A stretch of DNA of 8,074 nt, from NCBI GenBank assembly GCA_964580455.1, contig CAZOKO010000109.1, positions 1-8,074 of the forward strand. The letters are read 5' to 3'. The notes beneath the pieces were generated by a model. It was not told where the DNA came from. It ran no database searches and was given only the letters and a program-made list of their open reading frames with translations. Positions 1-7,412 of the stretch are shown in pieces; positions within the stretch are counted from its first letter, which is position 1, and each line of letters starts with the position of its first letter. Source of the stretch: CAZOKO01 sp964580455. GTDB lineage: Bacteria; Desulfobacterota; WTBG01. The position numbers were made by a program, and so were the translations under genes.

Positions 1-161
1 ATTGGTTTTGAAGGAAGTTTTATAGAAATTATTTTAAGTTGCGGAACTGCTGCTTGCCATTACAATCTGTTTTACTCTTTAGCTCAAAGATGTTAATTTA
101 TTACTCACAATCTTTGGTAACCACGTGCCAAACCTTAACAAGGAGTGTTGCGAGATATTCA

Positions 162-767
162 ATGACGGATACATTACGAATACTATGCATTGGGAACTCT
201 CACACTGCCGGGTTTCCTGATTATGATCCCCTGATGGGAGGAGATCCTGAATCATCATATCAATTATGGCTTAAAAAAGGGTTGATAGAAATCCAGCCGG
301 GAAAAGAGTACCACATCATTAACGAGGGCACCTGTGGGGATACATCTCGAGGGATTGTGTCAAGGTTTTTACATACTCTGAAAATCACGCACTATGACCT
401 GGTAATACTGGCAGGAGGCACAAATGACCTTGGTATGATAGGTGAGAAACAGGTTTTTAAAAATCTCCAAGAAGGTTATGAGGCGTGCAGAGAACGTGAA
501 ACCCCGCTCATTGCACCAAGTATTCCGCCCATAAGTCTTAATGAATACGCTTCTAGAGTTATAAACGCTAATCATGCTATTAAAGCATATACCGCTAAAT
601 TCCCAGACGTGTTTTTTGCCGACTGGTTTGGTACACTGAAGGATGAGCAGGGATTTTTAGAAGACAGTTGTAATTCGGGAGATGGTATTCACCTGTCGGT
701 TGAAGGATATAAAAAGATTGGGCTGCTTTTAGTTCCTATCGTTAATGAAGCACTGTCCTTAAAGTGA
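162..767 (+). CDS. SGNH/GDSL-family hydrolase (esterase/lipase-like), cytoplasmic
   Basis: This 201-residue protein is an SGNH hydrolase, a family of small serine esterases, thioesterases and deacetylases; the substrate cannot be told from sequence. Seen here: block I GNSHTAG (residues 11-17) with the nucleophile Ser13 in place of the classical GDSL; the oxyanion-hole glycine in NEGTCGDTS (Gly59); block III GGTND (85-89, Asn88); and block V DGIHLSVEGY with Asp174 and His177. All four catalytic-type residues are present and the length is normal. The frame is open back to ATG 39, but the added 41 residues do not look like the family. The SGNH fold begins right after ATG 162 (RILCIGNS), so I chose that start, although its Shine-Dalgarno is weak (GAG about 7 bases upstream; a better AAGGAG at 140-145 is 16 bases away). 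No signal peptide is visible, so it is probably cytoplasmic. It converges with gldG with no bases between the stops. Family call is firm, function open. Confidence 0.88.
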   Translation: MTDTLRILCIGNSHTAGFPDYDPLMGGDPESSYQLWLKKGLIEIQPGKEYHIINEGTCGDTSRGIVSRFLHTLKITHYDLVILAGGTNDLGMIGEKQVFKNLQEGYEACRERETPLIAPSIPPISLNEYASRVINANHAIKAYTAKFPDVFFADWFGTLKDEQGFLEDSCNSGDGIHLSVEGYKKIGLLLVPIVNEALSLK

Positions 768-2357
768 TCATCCTCTCATTTTTCTACGGCTGTAAATGAA
801 TATTCCGATGCTTAAAATCAGGAGAGGTTGAATGACAACTGAAAACCAGAATACAACTTTTTTCTGGTTCTCCGTTAAAAACAGTGGCGAAAAGGGGTGG
901 GCTTGATCTTGCTTATGTCGTATGGAGATAAGCTCCTCTGCCTCTGCCAGCCAGTTAACAATATTAAGAAAAAAGTCTTTATTGCCCAAAATAGTAATAT
1001 AGAGATTCCTGGCAAAATCAGAATCTCCGCAGACCACAATCTGTCCTTTTGGAGCTTCTTTCTCCTTTTTTCCTTCTTCCTCAACTGCTTTTTCCTCAGC
1101 CTTCACCTCGTCGATACCAGAAACCTCAGCAATCGCTACTACAGAAACGGGTCCTCTCTTATCTTCCCACTCCTGAAAGTAAACCTCCCCCTGCTTAATA
1201 CTCTCTCTGTTAGTTTCTGCCCAGCTTCCAGGAGTTGTTCTGGCCAATGGATTGGCAACTACCTTGTCAGACTGTGGTGGGTCTATAAGTTCCACAGAAC
1301 GGACAAGGGGAAATACAGTGGCTACATCAAAACCCTGTGTAATAGGATGCTGTTTGTAGTAAGGAACGACAGGAGAAAAGATATCTCCAGCAAATAATTT
1401 ACTCTCCTTATCAACAACCATATTTTCACCCACAAGGATATTATAGTCTTTAAGGTAATTCACAAGCTCTGGAACAGTATAAGGATCAATCATAAATAAT
1501 ACCTTGCCACCACTTAAAATATAATCAGAAATGGCCTGAAGCTCAGTAGGCAAAAACTCTCCCTTCGGTCCACCAACAATTAGAACAGATGCATCTTCTG
1601 GAACTCTCTCTTTTCCTAAGAGAAGCAGACTCCTGACTTTATATCCTTCCGCCTCTAAATCAGAGCTTGCACGGCTATATCCTTCTCTCTCATCCGCATT
1701 TGTACAATCACCTTCTCCATGTCCCTTAAGAAAATAAATAACCTTCTCCTTTTCCCGGGTGACACTGATGATACCATTCGTAATATTTTCCTCCGTGCAA
1801 TAACTGTAGCTTCTCCTTTTTCCCTGAGACTCCACTACTATAGCTCCATAGCTGCTGGCTCTATATTCTTTGGCTCTGGCAGGATTCTGATTTAAATTAA
1901 AGAACTGGTAACTGATTTTACTCGTTTCATCACTGTACTGCTTAAGAAGATCCCTAAATTCAAAAACCTGGTCTCTCTGGAAGAAAACGATAACATTAAC
2001 CTTCTCATCCAATGCCTTTAACACTTTCCTGGTGAGAGGGGAAAGCGTATGCATTTCATCAACAGTAAGATCAAACCTCTTATTATGTCTCGCCGAAATA
2101 ACTTCAACCAGACCAATAATCACAAGTAAGACAACTATGGTTACCAGCAGGTTTAACCCATATTTTGTTGACTGCCGAGCAAAAAAGGTACTAAGACGTT
2201 CAAAGCTTACTGCAACATAGATAAGGAAACATACCATTCCCGCAAGCAAACCAACAGCAGCATAGGTCAGGAGGCTCTCTACCGTAAGATAGATAACTAA
2301 ACTGGCCAGAAAAACCACCACCGACAGCAACCCAAAAACATCAAGAAATGTTCTCAC
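768..2357 (-). CDS. gldG: GldG-like ABC transporter auxiliary protein (ABC_transp_aux domain)
   Basis: This membrane-anchored auxiliary subunit of a Gld-type ABC-2 transporter shares its domain with the gliding protein GldG and IFT52-like proteins; the cargo is unknown. Numbered from the longer ATG 2372 start (534 residues), there are three N-terminal membrane segments at about 11-30, 33-54 and 73-93. The family entry motif RFDLT...HTLSPLTRKVLKAL spans 99-120. FLKGHGE (214-220), a Gly-rich strand LIVGGPKGEF (264-273), VCGDSDFARN (447-456) and FLNIVNWLAEAEELISIR (468-485) follow. A final membrane helix lies at about 506-527, with a basic RRKMRG tail. An Asp/Glu/Lys-rich linker sits at 421-442. 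I prefer GTG 2357 as start: it has GGAGAGG six bases upstream and overlaps the gldF stop by the common 4-base GTGA arrangement. ATG 2372, five codons earlier, has a poor ribosome site but cannot be excluded. The extracytoplasmic domain probably lies between helices 3 and 4. Confidence 0.87.
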   Translation of the reverse strand: MRTFLDVFGLLSVVVFLASLVIYLTVESLLTYAAVGLLAGMVCFLIYVAVSFERLSTFFARQSTKYGLNLLVTIVVLLVIIGLVEVISARHNKRFDLTVDEMHTLSPLTRKVLKALDEKVNVIVFFQRDQVFEFRDLLKQYSDETSKISYQFFNLNQNPARAKEYRASSYGAIVVESQGKRRSYSYCTEENITNGIISVTREKEKVIYFLKGHGEGDCTNADEREGYSRASSDLEAEGYKVRSLLLLGKERVPEDASVLIVGGPKGEFLPTELQAISDYILSGGKVLFMIDPYTVPELVNYLKDYNILVGENMVVDKESKLFAGDIFSPVVPYYKQHPITQGFDVATVFPLVRSVELIDPPQSDKVVANPLARTTPGSWAETNRESIKQGEVYFQEWEDKRGPVSVVAIAEVSGIDEVKAEEKAVEEEGKKEKEAPKGQIVVCGDSDFARNLYITILGNKDFFLNIVNWLAEAEELISIRHKQDQAHPFSPLFLTENQKKVVFWFSVVIQPLLILSIGIFIYSRRKMRG

Positions 2358-3094
2358 CGCAATCCTCTCCATCGTCTGGACTCTAAAGACCTGAGTGTTA
2401 AAAACAAAAAGAAAAAAGTAAAAAGCATAAAGTAAATAATATCCTTTGTATCGATAACCCCTCTAACAAAATTATAGAAATGCTCAAAGAATGAGATATG
2501 GTGGAGAACAGTTGCTATAGTCGGACTTACCGCTGCCTCATTCCAGTCGATAAACCAAAAGGTAAGAATAATTCCCGAGGTAATCAGTGCGGCTACAATT
2601 TGATTCTCAGTAAGAGAACTTACCATAATTCCACAGGAGATGAAGGCAGATCCAAGAAGAAACATACCCAGGTAACTGGCGATTAGTGGTCCCACTTCTA
2701 CCTGATACACAATGGCCAAAAGGATAGGATAAAGAACAGTGAGTACAAGCATGAGAGAAAACACTGCCAGGCATGCCAAATATTTTCCCAGCAGTATCTC
2801 AATATCTCTAAACGGATAAGTCAATAAAAGTTCAATGGTTCCCAGTTTCTTTTCTTCTGCAAAGAGCCTCATGGTTAAAAGAGGAATTGTTAAAAGTAGA
2901 ATGAGCCTTATATCATGAAACAGGTACTGCCATAATCCTTCCTGGACACTGGCACCCCCCCACAACACGAAAAGAGCCAGATCTGTATAAAAATAATACC
3001 CTGCTATAACCAGGAAGACTGCCAAAACGATATATGCAATAAAAGAAGTAAAATAAGACCTCAATTCTTTTTTAAAGATAGGGAAAAAGTTCAT
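2354..3094 (-). CDS. gldF: GldF-like ABC-2 type transporter permease
   Basis: This 246-residue integral membrane subunit is the permease partner of the adjacent gldA-like ATPase. Six hydrophobic segments are visible at about 17-36, 60-77, 104-130, 136-158, 165-183 and 217-235. After an N-terminal cytoplasmic FKKELRSYFTS the family-diagnostic stretch MRLFAEEKKLGTIELLLTYP follows helix 2 (residues 75-94; conserved E-x-x-x-GT-x-E-LL). The C-terminal HISFFEHFYNFVRGVIDTKD (199-218) is also typical of GldF/NosY-like permeases. The start ATG 3094 lies three bases after the gldA stop, with AAGG eight bases upstream inside the gldA end, which indicates co-translation. The 3' end overlaps gldG. Length and topology are normal and no damage is seen. 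NosY-type permeases are close relatives, but the adjoining gldG favours the Gld type. The exported substrate is unknown. Confidence 0.9.
   Translation of the reverse strand: MNFFPIFKKELRSYFTSFIAYIVLAVFLVIAGYYFYTDLALFVLWGGASVQEGLWQYLFHDIRLILLLTIPLLTMRLFAEEKKLGTIELLLTYPFRDIEILLGKYLACLAVFSLMLVLTVLYPILLAIVYQVEVGPLIASYLGMFLLGSAFISCGIMVSSLTENQIVAALITSGIILTFWFIDWNEAAVSPTIATVLHHISFFEHFYNFVRGVIDTKDIIYFMLFTFFFLFLTLRSLESRRWRGLR
2355..2370 (-). promoter_or_regulatory. Ribosome binding site deciding the gldG start
   Basis: On the minus strand GGAGAGG (2370-2364) lies six bases before GTG 2357. That GTG overlaps the gldF TGA as GTGA, a typical translational-coupling junction. The upstream ATG (2372-2370), given by longest-ORF logic, overlaps the same GGAGAGG and has only a weak GAG of its own. 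Confidence 0.55.
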
Positions 3095-3097
3095 CTT

Positions 3098-4039
3098 CTA
3101 TACCTTATCTTCTTTGGTTAATTCTATAAATATGTTTTCTAAACTCATTTTCATCGCTCTCATCTCTACAAGTTTCCACTTATTGCTGTATACCAGGTAA
3201 GAAAGTTCAGCACTTATTTCCCTCTCTTTCTCCGATTCCACCTCATAGGAAAATACACCAGGGGAAGACTCCCCTTTTTCCAATATATTAATAATGCCTG
3301 GGATTGTCTTTAATTTATCCTTAACCTCCTGTTGGCCTCCTTCGATTTGAATTAATGTTCTGGATGTCTTCTGCAATCTTCCCATCAGGTTCTCAGGTGT
3401 ATCAACTGCTACAATCTTCCCTTCATGGATGATGATCACCCTTTCACAGGTCATACTTACCTCGGAAAGTATATGAGTACTTAAGATAATGGTTCGCTCA
3501 CCAGCAAGATTTTTTATAAACTGCCTTATTTCAACAACCTGTTTAGGATCCAGTCCAATTGTCGGCTCATCAAGAATGAGCACCTCGGGATCATTGATCA
3601 GCGCTTGAGCCAGACCTACTCGCTGCCGATACCCCTTGGATAAATTTCCAACCAAACGATGAGAAACTCCTGAAATACCGCATTGCTCCATAATTTCATT
3701 AATCTTCCTTCTTCTCTGCCCTTTTTCCATCCTCTTTGCCTCAGCTACAAAATTGAGGTAGGTTTTCACCTTCATATCAGGATAGAGAGGAACGGTCTCT
3801 GGCACATAGCCTATCCTTCTGCGCACGTCTATCGGATTCTCGATAACGTCATAGCCTGCCACTCTTGCCCTGCCACTGTTAGGAGGAAAGAAGCAGGTCA
3901 AAATACGCATAGTCGTTGTTTTACCCGACCCATTAGGTCCCAAAAAACCTGCAATCTCACCTTTTTTTATTGAGAAGGAAATATCTTCTATCCCTCGAAT
4001 CTCTCCATAATACTTAGTTAAGTTTTCAACCTCTATCAT
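3098..4039 (-). CDS. gldA: GldA-like ABC transporter ATP-binding protein
   Basis: This is the cytoplasmic ATPase that would drive the GldF/GldG membrane complex. Numbered from the TTG at 4042, the motifs are: Walker A GPNGSGKTT (35-43); a Q-loop region GYVPETVPLYPDM (78-90), where Glu stands at the usual Gln place as is common in GldA-like ATPases; ABC signature NLSKGYRQRVGLAQAL (133-148); Walker B VLILDEPT (154-161), with D-loop GLDP (163-166); and H-loop His190 in STH. Residues beyond about 225 form the C-terminal accessory domain seen in this family. I chose ATG 4039, because AAGGA (4051-4047) stands seven bases before it and only four before the alternative TTG 4042; the proteins differ by one residue. 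This is the first gene of the cassette, and a good promoter lies upstream at 4114-4086. The ATPase looks fully competent. Family call firm; substrate unknown. Confidence 0.92.
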   Translation of the reverse strand: MIEVENLTKYYGEIRGIEDISFSIKKGEIAGFLGPNGSGKTTTMRILTCFFPPNSGRARVAGYDVIENPIDVRRRIGYVPETVPLYPDMKVKTYLNFVAEAKRMEKGQRRRKINEIMEQCGISGVSHRLVGNLSKGYRQRVGLAQALINDPEVLILDEPTIGLDPKQVVEIRQFIKNLAGERTIILSTHILSEVSMTCERVIIIHEGKIVAVDTPENLMGRLQKTSRTLIQIEGGQQEVKDKLKTIPGIINILEKGESSPGVFSYEVESEKEREISAELSYLVYSNKWKLVEMRAMKMSLENIFIELTKEDKV

Positions 4040-4085
4040 CAATCAATCCTTAACAAAACGTTACAAATAACAACCTGGAAACCGA

Positions 4086-4114
4086 ATAGTATTAATAGCA
4101 AAGCATATTGTCAA
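4086..4114 (-). promoter_or_regulatory. Sigma-70-type promoter of the gldA-gldF-gldG operon
   Basis: On the minus strand a perfect -35 TTGACA (4114-4109) is followed after exactly 17 bases by TACTAT (4091-4086), a 4 of 6 match to the -10 consensus. Transcription would start near 4079, giving a leader of about 40 bases before ATG 4039. No terminator hairpin with a T-run separates this element from tyrA, so read-through from tyrA remains possible. Confidence 0.65.
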
Positions 4115-4128
4115 GTGTAAACAGCTTT

Positions 4129-4992
4129 CTACTTCATCAATCGTTTAAACCTCCTTGATTTTTGGAATTCGTTAAACAGCTTCTCAGCATCCCCTCTCTC
4201 TATAGCATCCCTCAACTCATCCAGATAATCTTGGAAAAGTTTAATCATCTGGAGTAACTTATCTTTGTTCATCAAAGCAATATCCCTCCACATCTCCGAA
4301 TGACTGGCTGCAATGCGGGTAAAATCTTTGAAACCACCGGCAGAAAAAGAGAAAATGCTCTCCTCAAAGCCCTCTATTCTAAGCAACGAATTAACCATGC
4401 TGTATGCAACCATGTGTGGAAGGTGACTTACAGCAGCAAGAACCTCATCATGCTTTTCACTATCCATACATACCACTATTGAACCAACTTGAGTCCAGAG
4501 CTCTTTAATCTTTTCCAAAGCTTGCTGATTAGTGGTCGAAACAGGAGTCATAATACACTTCCTGCCTTCAAAGAGCGTGGAAAATGATGCCTCAAAACCA
4601 GAATTTTCCGTGCCGGCAATTGGATGACCTCCAACGAAATACAAAGAATCAGAGATGAATTCCTCTACCTCGTCGACGATCTGTTTCTTAACACTTCCTA
4701 CATCAGTAATACTGGTTCCCTTCTTTAAAAAAGGGATTATTTTTCTGATCCAATCGACTATAATCCCCACCGGGGTAGCAACAACAACCAGATCTGCTTC
4801 ACCTAAGGTATCATCTACTTGAACAGAATACCTGTCAATAATGCCAAGCTCTTTAGCACGTGCTAATCGCCCCTCGCTCCTTCCAATACCTAAAACCTCA
4901 CTTACCAACTCCTTTTCCTTAACAGCCCTGGCAAGCGAACCACCAATCAACCCCACACCAACTATAGCCATCCGTTCAAAAATGACACTCAT
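4129..4992 (-). CDS. tyrA: Prephenate (or arogenate) dehydrogenase, TyrA
   Basis: TyrA catalyses the NAD(P)-dependent oxidative decarboxylation of prephenate to 4-hydroxyphenylpyruvate, or of arogenate to tyrosine, in the cytoplasm. The 287 residues start with a Rossmann fold: GVGLIGGSLA (12-21), with acceptor strand end GIGRSEGR (35-42). TDVGSVK (96-102) and the substrate-site motif GGHPIAGTENSG (121-132, His123) follow. The all-helical C-terminal domain carries SHLPHMVAYSMVNSL (189-203, His190 and His193) and GGFKDFTRIAASHSEMWRDI (219-238). There is no ACT or REG domain, so any tyrosine inhibition would act at the active site. ATG 4992 fits the family N-terminus and has purine-rich GG-containing sequence 5-12 bases upstream. 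It is the last gene of a pheA-hisC-tyrA block. The choice between prephenate and arogenate, and between NAD and NADP, is not decided by sequence. Confidence 0.93.
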   Translation of the reverse strand: MSVIFERMAIVGVGLIGGSLARAVKEKELVSEVLGIGRSEGRLARAKELGIIDRYSVQVDDTLGEADLVVVATPVGIIVDWIRKIIPFLKKGTSITDVGSVKKQIVDEVEEFISDSLYFVGGHPIAGTENSGFEASFSTLFEGRKCIMTPVSTTNQQALEKIKELWTQVGSIVVCMDSEKHDEVLAAVSHLPHMVAYSMVNSLLRIEGFEESIFSFSAGGFKDFTRIAASHSEMWRDIALMNKDKLLQMIKLFQDYLDELRDAIERGDAEKLFNEFQKSRRFKRLMK

Positions 4993-5120
4993 TTACCCAC
5001 CCTTTTATATATAACCATGCTAATCAAAGCGATACTGGATACTGATAAAAAAATAGCTATTCACATCCAGCACCCAAAAGATTAATCCTGCAATTCCTAA
5101 ATCCCTTAATTTCCCAATCC
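4993..5120 (-). other. tyrA-hisC intergenic spacer with duplicated GATACTG
   Basis: This 128-base gap contains no gene. It holds the heptamer GATACTG twice in immediate tandem (5031-5044, plus strand), followed by an A-run, and a nearby CATCCAGCACCC that resembles a diverged inverse copy. AT-rich TATATATAAAAGGG lies just before tyrA on the minus strand but lacks a convincing -35 partner at the right distance. No terminator is evident, so hisC and tyrA may be co-transcribed despite the gap. Confidence 0.4.
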
Positions 5121-6215
5121 CTACTTGCAAGCCATAACTTCCCTCAAGGCTTTTATAAATTTCTCATTCTCTGCCGGTAATCCCACAGAAACTCTCAAAT
5201 AGTCCTGCAAACCATATCCTGTCATTGTGCGAATAATTACTCCTTTTTTAAGGAGTTCTTCATAAATACTTTGAGCATTCTCGCCAATTTTAATTAAGAA
5301 AAAATTGGCCTGGGTAGGTAAATATTCAATATCCAGTTTACCAAGCTCACTATACAGATAGGCCAGCCCTTCACGATTATTAGCAAGAGACTTTTTTAAA
5401 TGTTCTTCATCATCCAACGCAGCCAGTGCTGCTGCCTGTGCCAATGAATTGGTGTTGAATGGTTCTTTAATTTTGTTGAGACAACTCACAAGCTCAGAGC
5501 GTGCTATACCATAACCTATTCTCAGTCCTGCCAGTCCATATATCTTCGAGAAGGTACGAAGAATAAATATTCTCTTCCCGCTTCCTAAATATTTAAGCGA
5601 GTCGGGGAAAGACTTATCGGTAGCATACTCACCATAAGCCTCATCCAAAACCAGTATGACATCTGATGGAATATGTTTCAGGAACCCTTCAAAATCCCTT
5701 TTTTTAACAAACGCACCCGTTGGATTAAGGGGATTATTAATAAATATCAATTTGGTCTGTGGGGTGATGTGGTCAGCCATAGAGGGAAGATCATAAGAGA
5801 AGTCTTTTAGAGGAACCATAACTTCCTTACCTCCAGCCGCTACTACCACCATCTGATAGAATGAGAACGTAGGGTCACCCATAATAGCTTCCTCTCCGGG
5901 CAGAAGAAATGCCTGGGTTATAAGTTGGATAACCTCATCAGAACCATTCCCTAAAAAGACCGTATCGCTTCCCACCCCCAATTTCCGGGATAACTTTTTT
6001 TTCAAATAAAAGCCATGTGCATCAGGATAACGGTTTATACTGTTCAAGGAAGCCAAAACGGCTCCTACTGCCTTTGGTGAAGGACCTAAAGGGTTCTCGT
6101 TAGAAGCAAGCTTTATTGCCTCTTCAATCCCATACTCCCTTTCCAGTTCCTCAATAGGTTTGCCTGGCTGATATGCACTTACTCTTTCAATGCTTTCTTT
6201 ACTTAACTTTCTCAT
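5121..6215 (-). CDS. hisC: HisC-type PLP aminotransferase (histidinol-phosphate/aromatic)
   Basis: This 364-residue fold-type I PLP aminotransferase has the HisC pattern. It reads SNENPLGPSPKAV (38-50), INRYPDAHGFYLKKKLS (60-76), and FLGNGSDEVIQL (87-98), which contributes to the phosphate cup. NNPLNPTGAF (160-169) and LVLDEAYGEYA (188-198; Asp191, Tyr194) follow. RTFSKIYGLAGLRIGYG (220-236) carries the Schiff-base Lys224 and phosphate-binding Arg232. Near the C-terminus come TQANFFL (301-307) and LRVSVG (340-345), with the carboxylate-binding Arg341. HisC enzymes convert imidazole-acetol phosphate to histidinol phosphate, and many also transaminate phenylpyruvate and hydroxyphenylpyruvate. 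Placement between pheA and tyrA, with no other his gene present, suggests the aromatic role here (inference); Bacillus subtilis has the comparable hisC-tyrA neighbourhood. ATG 6215 fits the family start, though its ribosome site is weak (GGTG). It lies 56 bases after pheA. Confidence 0.9.
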   Translation of the reverse strand: MRKLSKESIERVSAYQPGKPIEELEREYGIEEAIKLASNENPLGPSPKAVGAVLASLNSINRYPDAHGFYLKKKLSRKLGVGSDTVFLGNGSDEVIQLITQAFLLPGEEAIMGDPTFSFYQMVVVAAGGKEVMVPLKDFSYDLPSMADHITPQTKLIFINNPLNPTGAFVKKRDFEGFLKHIPSDVILVLDEAYGEYATDKSFPDSLKYLGSGKRIFILRTFSKIYGLAGLRIGYGIARSELVSCLNKIKEPFNTNSLAQAAALAALDDEEHLKKSLANNREGLAYLYSELGKLDIEYLPTQANFFLIKIGENAQSIYEELLKKGVIIRTMTGYGLQDYLRVSVGLPAENEKFIKALREVMACK

Positions 6216-6271
6216 TGAACACCAGTGAAATATTTTCGGACTATAATATAGACGGCTGGAGGGATTGACGC

Positions 6272-7357
6272 TTAAGTTTTTGACTCACTTCTTGGATACG
6301 AACCGAGAATCTTTAAGAACTGGACGGTATCCTTTACCTCATCCAGAGCCTTTATAATATTTTTATCATTAGTATGTCCTTCCATATCAATAAAAAAGAT
6401 ATATTCCCAGGGTCGTTGTCTGAAGGGCCGTGATTCAATCTTTGTAAGACTAATTTTGTGTTTAGAAAAAGGCTTTAATGTTTTATGAAGGGCACCTACT
6501 CCATCCTTAATTGATAACATAACAGAGGTTTTGTCTTCCCCGGTGCTTCCAGTTGATTTCTTGCCAATTACCCAAAAGCGGGTAAAATTCTGGGGGTTAT
6601 CTTCAATATTTCTGAAAATAGGCTTGAGATCATAAAATTTAGCAGCAAATTCTCCAGCAATGGCAGCAATCTTAGGATTTTTTGCTGCTGCTTGAGCAGC
6701 TTTAGCAGTGCTAAAAATTTCTTTTGCCGGAATATTAGGAACGTTTCGTTCCAGCCAACTACTGCATTGGGCAATCGCCTGTGAATGCGAATAGATCTCT
6801 TTAATGCCCTCCAGTTTCCCTTTCTTCGACAAAAGGTTGTGAGAAACTCCCAGAAGAATCTCAGCAGATATCTTCAATTGAGAATCGATAAACATATCTA
6901 ATGTTGGATTAACTACCCCTTCTGTAGTATTTTCGATGGGAACCACACCATAATTGGATCCACCACGTTCTACCATATTAAAAACATCTCTTAAGCTTCT
7001 GCTTTGAATAAAAGTTGCCGATTGACCAAATTGCTGGACAGCAGCAATATGGCAGAATGTTGCTTCAGGTCCCAGGTAGGCCACTCGAAGCTCATGTTCA
7101 AGAGAGAGAGAAGCAGAAATAATTTCTCTAAACACCGGTCTTATGGCACTATTGGGAAACGGTCCTTTATTAAGTTTTACAAGTTTCTGGTAGATTTTGT
7201 GTTCTCTGTCAAGCACATGGTAATCACTTTTAGCTTTCTTCTTAACCCTGCCGACTTCCAACACAACAGAAGACCGCTTATTGAGCAGTTCTAAGATCTC
7301 TGCATTAATCTTATCAATCTTCTTCCTTAAATGATCCAATTCATCTTTCTTCTTCAA
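6272..7357 (-). CDS. pheA: Bifunctional chorismate mutase/prephenate dehydratase (P-protein)
   Basis: PheA converts chorismate to prephenate and then to phenylpyruvate, committing flux to phenylalanine. The 361 residues show three domains. AroQ-type chorismate mutase (about 1-90) has Arg11, Arg28, Lys39, Arg51 and Glu52 at the same numbers as the Escherichia coli P-protein; Asp48 is Val here, and the E. coli Gln88 position appears as Glu87 in SASLSLE. Prephenate dehydratase (about 91-268) has VAYLGPEATFCH (92-103), VVPIENTTEGVV (138-149), SHSQAIAQC (190-198) and catalytic NFTRFWV (257-263; Thr259-Arg260-Phe261). The C-terminal ACT domain (about 277-356) has GALH (288-291) and ESRPF (308-312), the usual Phe-binding motifs, predicting feedback inhibition. 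The start is TTG 7357 with GAGGTG five bases upstream; no ATG lies near. It is first gene of the pheA-hisC-tyrA block. The combination is standard and intact. Confidence 0.94.
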   Translation of the reverse strand: MKKKDELDHLRKKIDKINAEILELLNKRSSVVLEVGRVKKKAKSDYHVLDREHKIYQKLVKLNKGPFPNSAIRPVFREIISASLSLEHELRVAYLGPEATFCHIAAVQQFGQSATFIQSRSLRDVFNMVERGGSNYGVVPIENTTEGVVNPTLDMFIDSQLKISAEILLGVSHNLLSKKGKLEGIKEIYSHSQAIAQCSSWLERNVPNIPAKEIFSTAKAAQAAAKNPKIAAIAGEFAAKFYDLKPIFRNIEDNPQNFTRFWVIGKKSTGSTGEDKTSVMLSIKDGVGALHKTLKPFSKHKISLTKIESRPFRQRPWEYIFFIDMEGHTNDKNIIKALDEVKDTVQFLKILGSYPRSESKT

Positions 7358-7368
7358 AGTAGCACCTC
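7355..7368 (-). promoter_or_regulatory. Ribosome binding site and TTG start of pheA
   Basis: On the minus strand GAGGTG (7368-7363) stands five bases before TTG (7357-7355), which opens the frame reading MKKKDELDHLR. A strong ribosome site and the position of the AroQ helix 1 support this non-ATG start; no in-frame ATG occurs before the conserved region. Confidence 0.7.
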
Positions 7369-7377
7369 AAAGTATAA

Positions 7378-7412
7378 TAATTATTAGGCAATTTTTATTT
7401 TGCTAATAATTA
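7378..7412. promoter_or_regulatory. Bulged inverted repeat upstream of pheA
   Basis: TAATTATTAGGCAA (7378-7391) and TTGCTAATAATTA (7400-7412) are complementary over 13 pairs with one extra G, around an 8-base AT-rich centre. The repeat ends about 20 bases before the pheA start codon, so on the minus strand it would lie in the promoter or leader. It could be an operator for a dimeric repressor or a leader hairpin. It has no clear T-run on the minus strand, so it is a poor terminator. Confidence 0.45.

Noticed and set aside
1..96. Open frame 1 at the left edge ending at TAA 94-96, and a frame 2 end reading LVLKEVL at TAG 23-25, as the tail of an upstream gene.
   Set aside because: Either could be a real C-terminus but too little sequence is present to recognise a family or choose between them.
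39..161. N-terminal extension of the SGNH hydrolase from ATG 39.
   Set aside because: The 41 residues resemble neither the family nor a proper signal peptide, and the SGNH fold starts immediately after ATG 162.
897..1397. 166-codon plus-strand open frame inside gldG.
   Set aside because: It is antisense to a gene with clear conserved motifs and its translation has no recognisable domain.
5000..5020. TATATATAAAAGGG just before tyrA as a -10 element.
   Set aside because: No acceptable -35 lies 16-18 bases away, and the transcript would start at or after the ribosome site.
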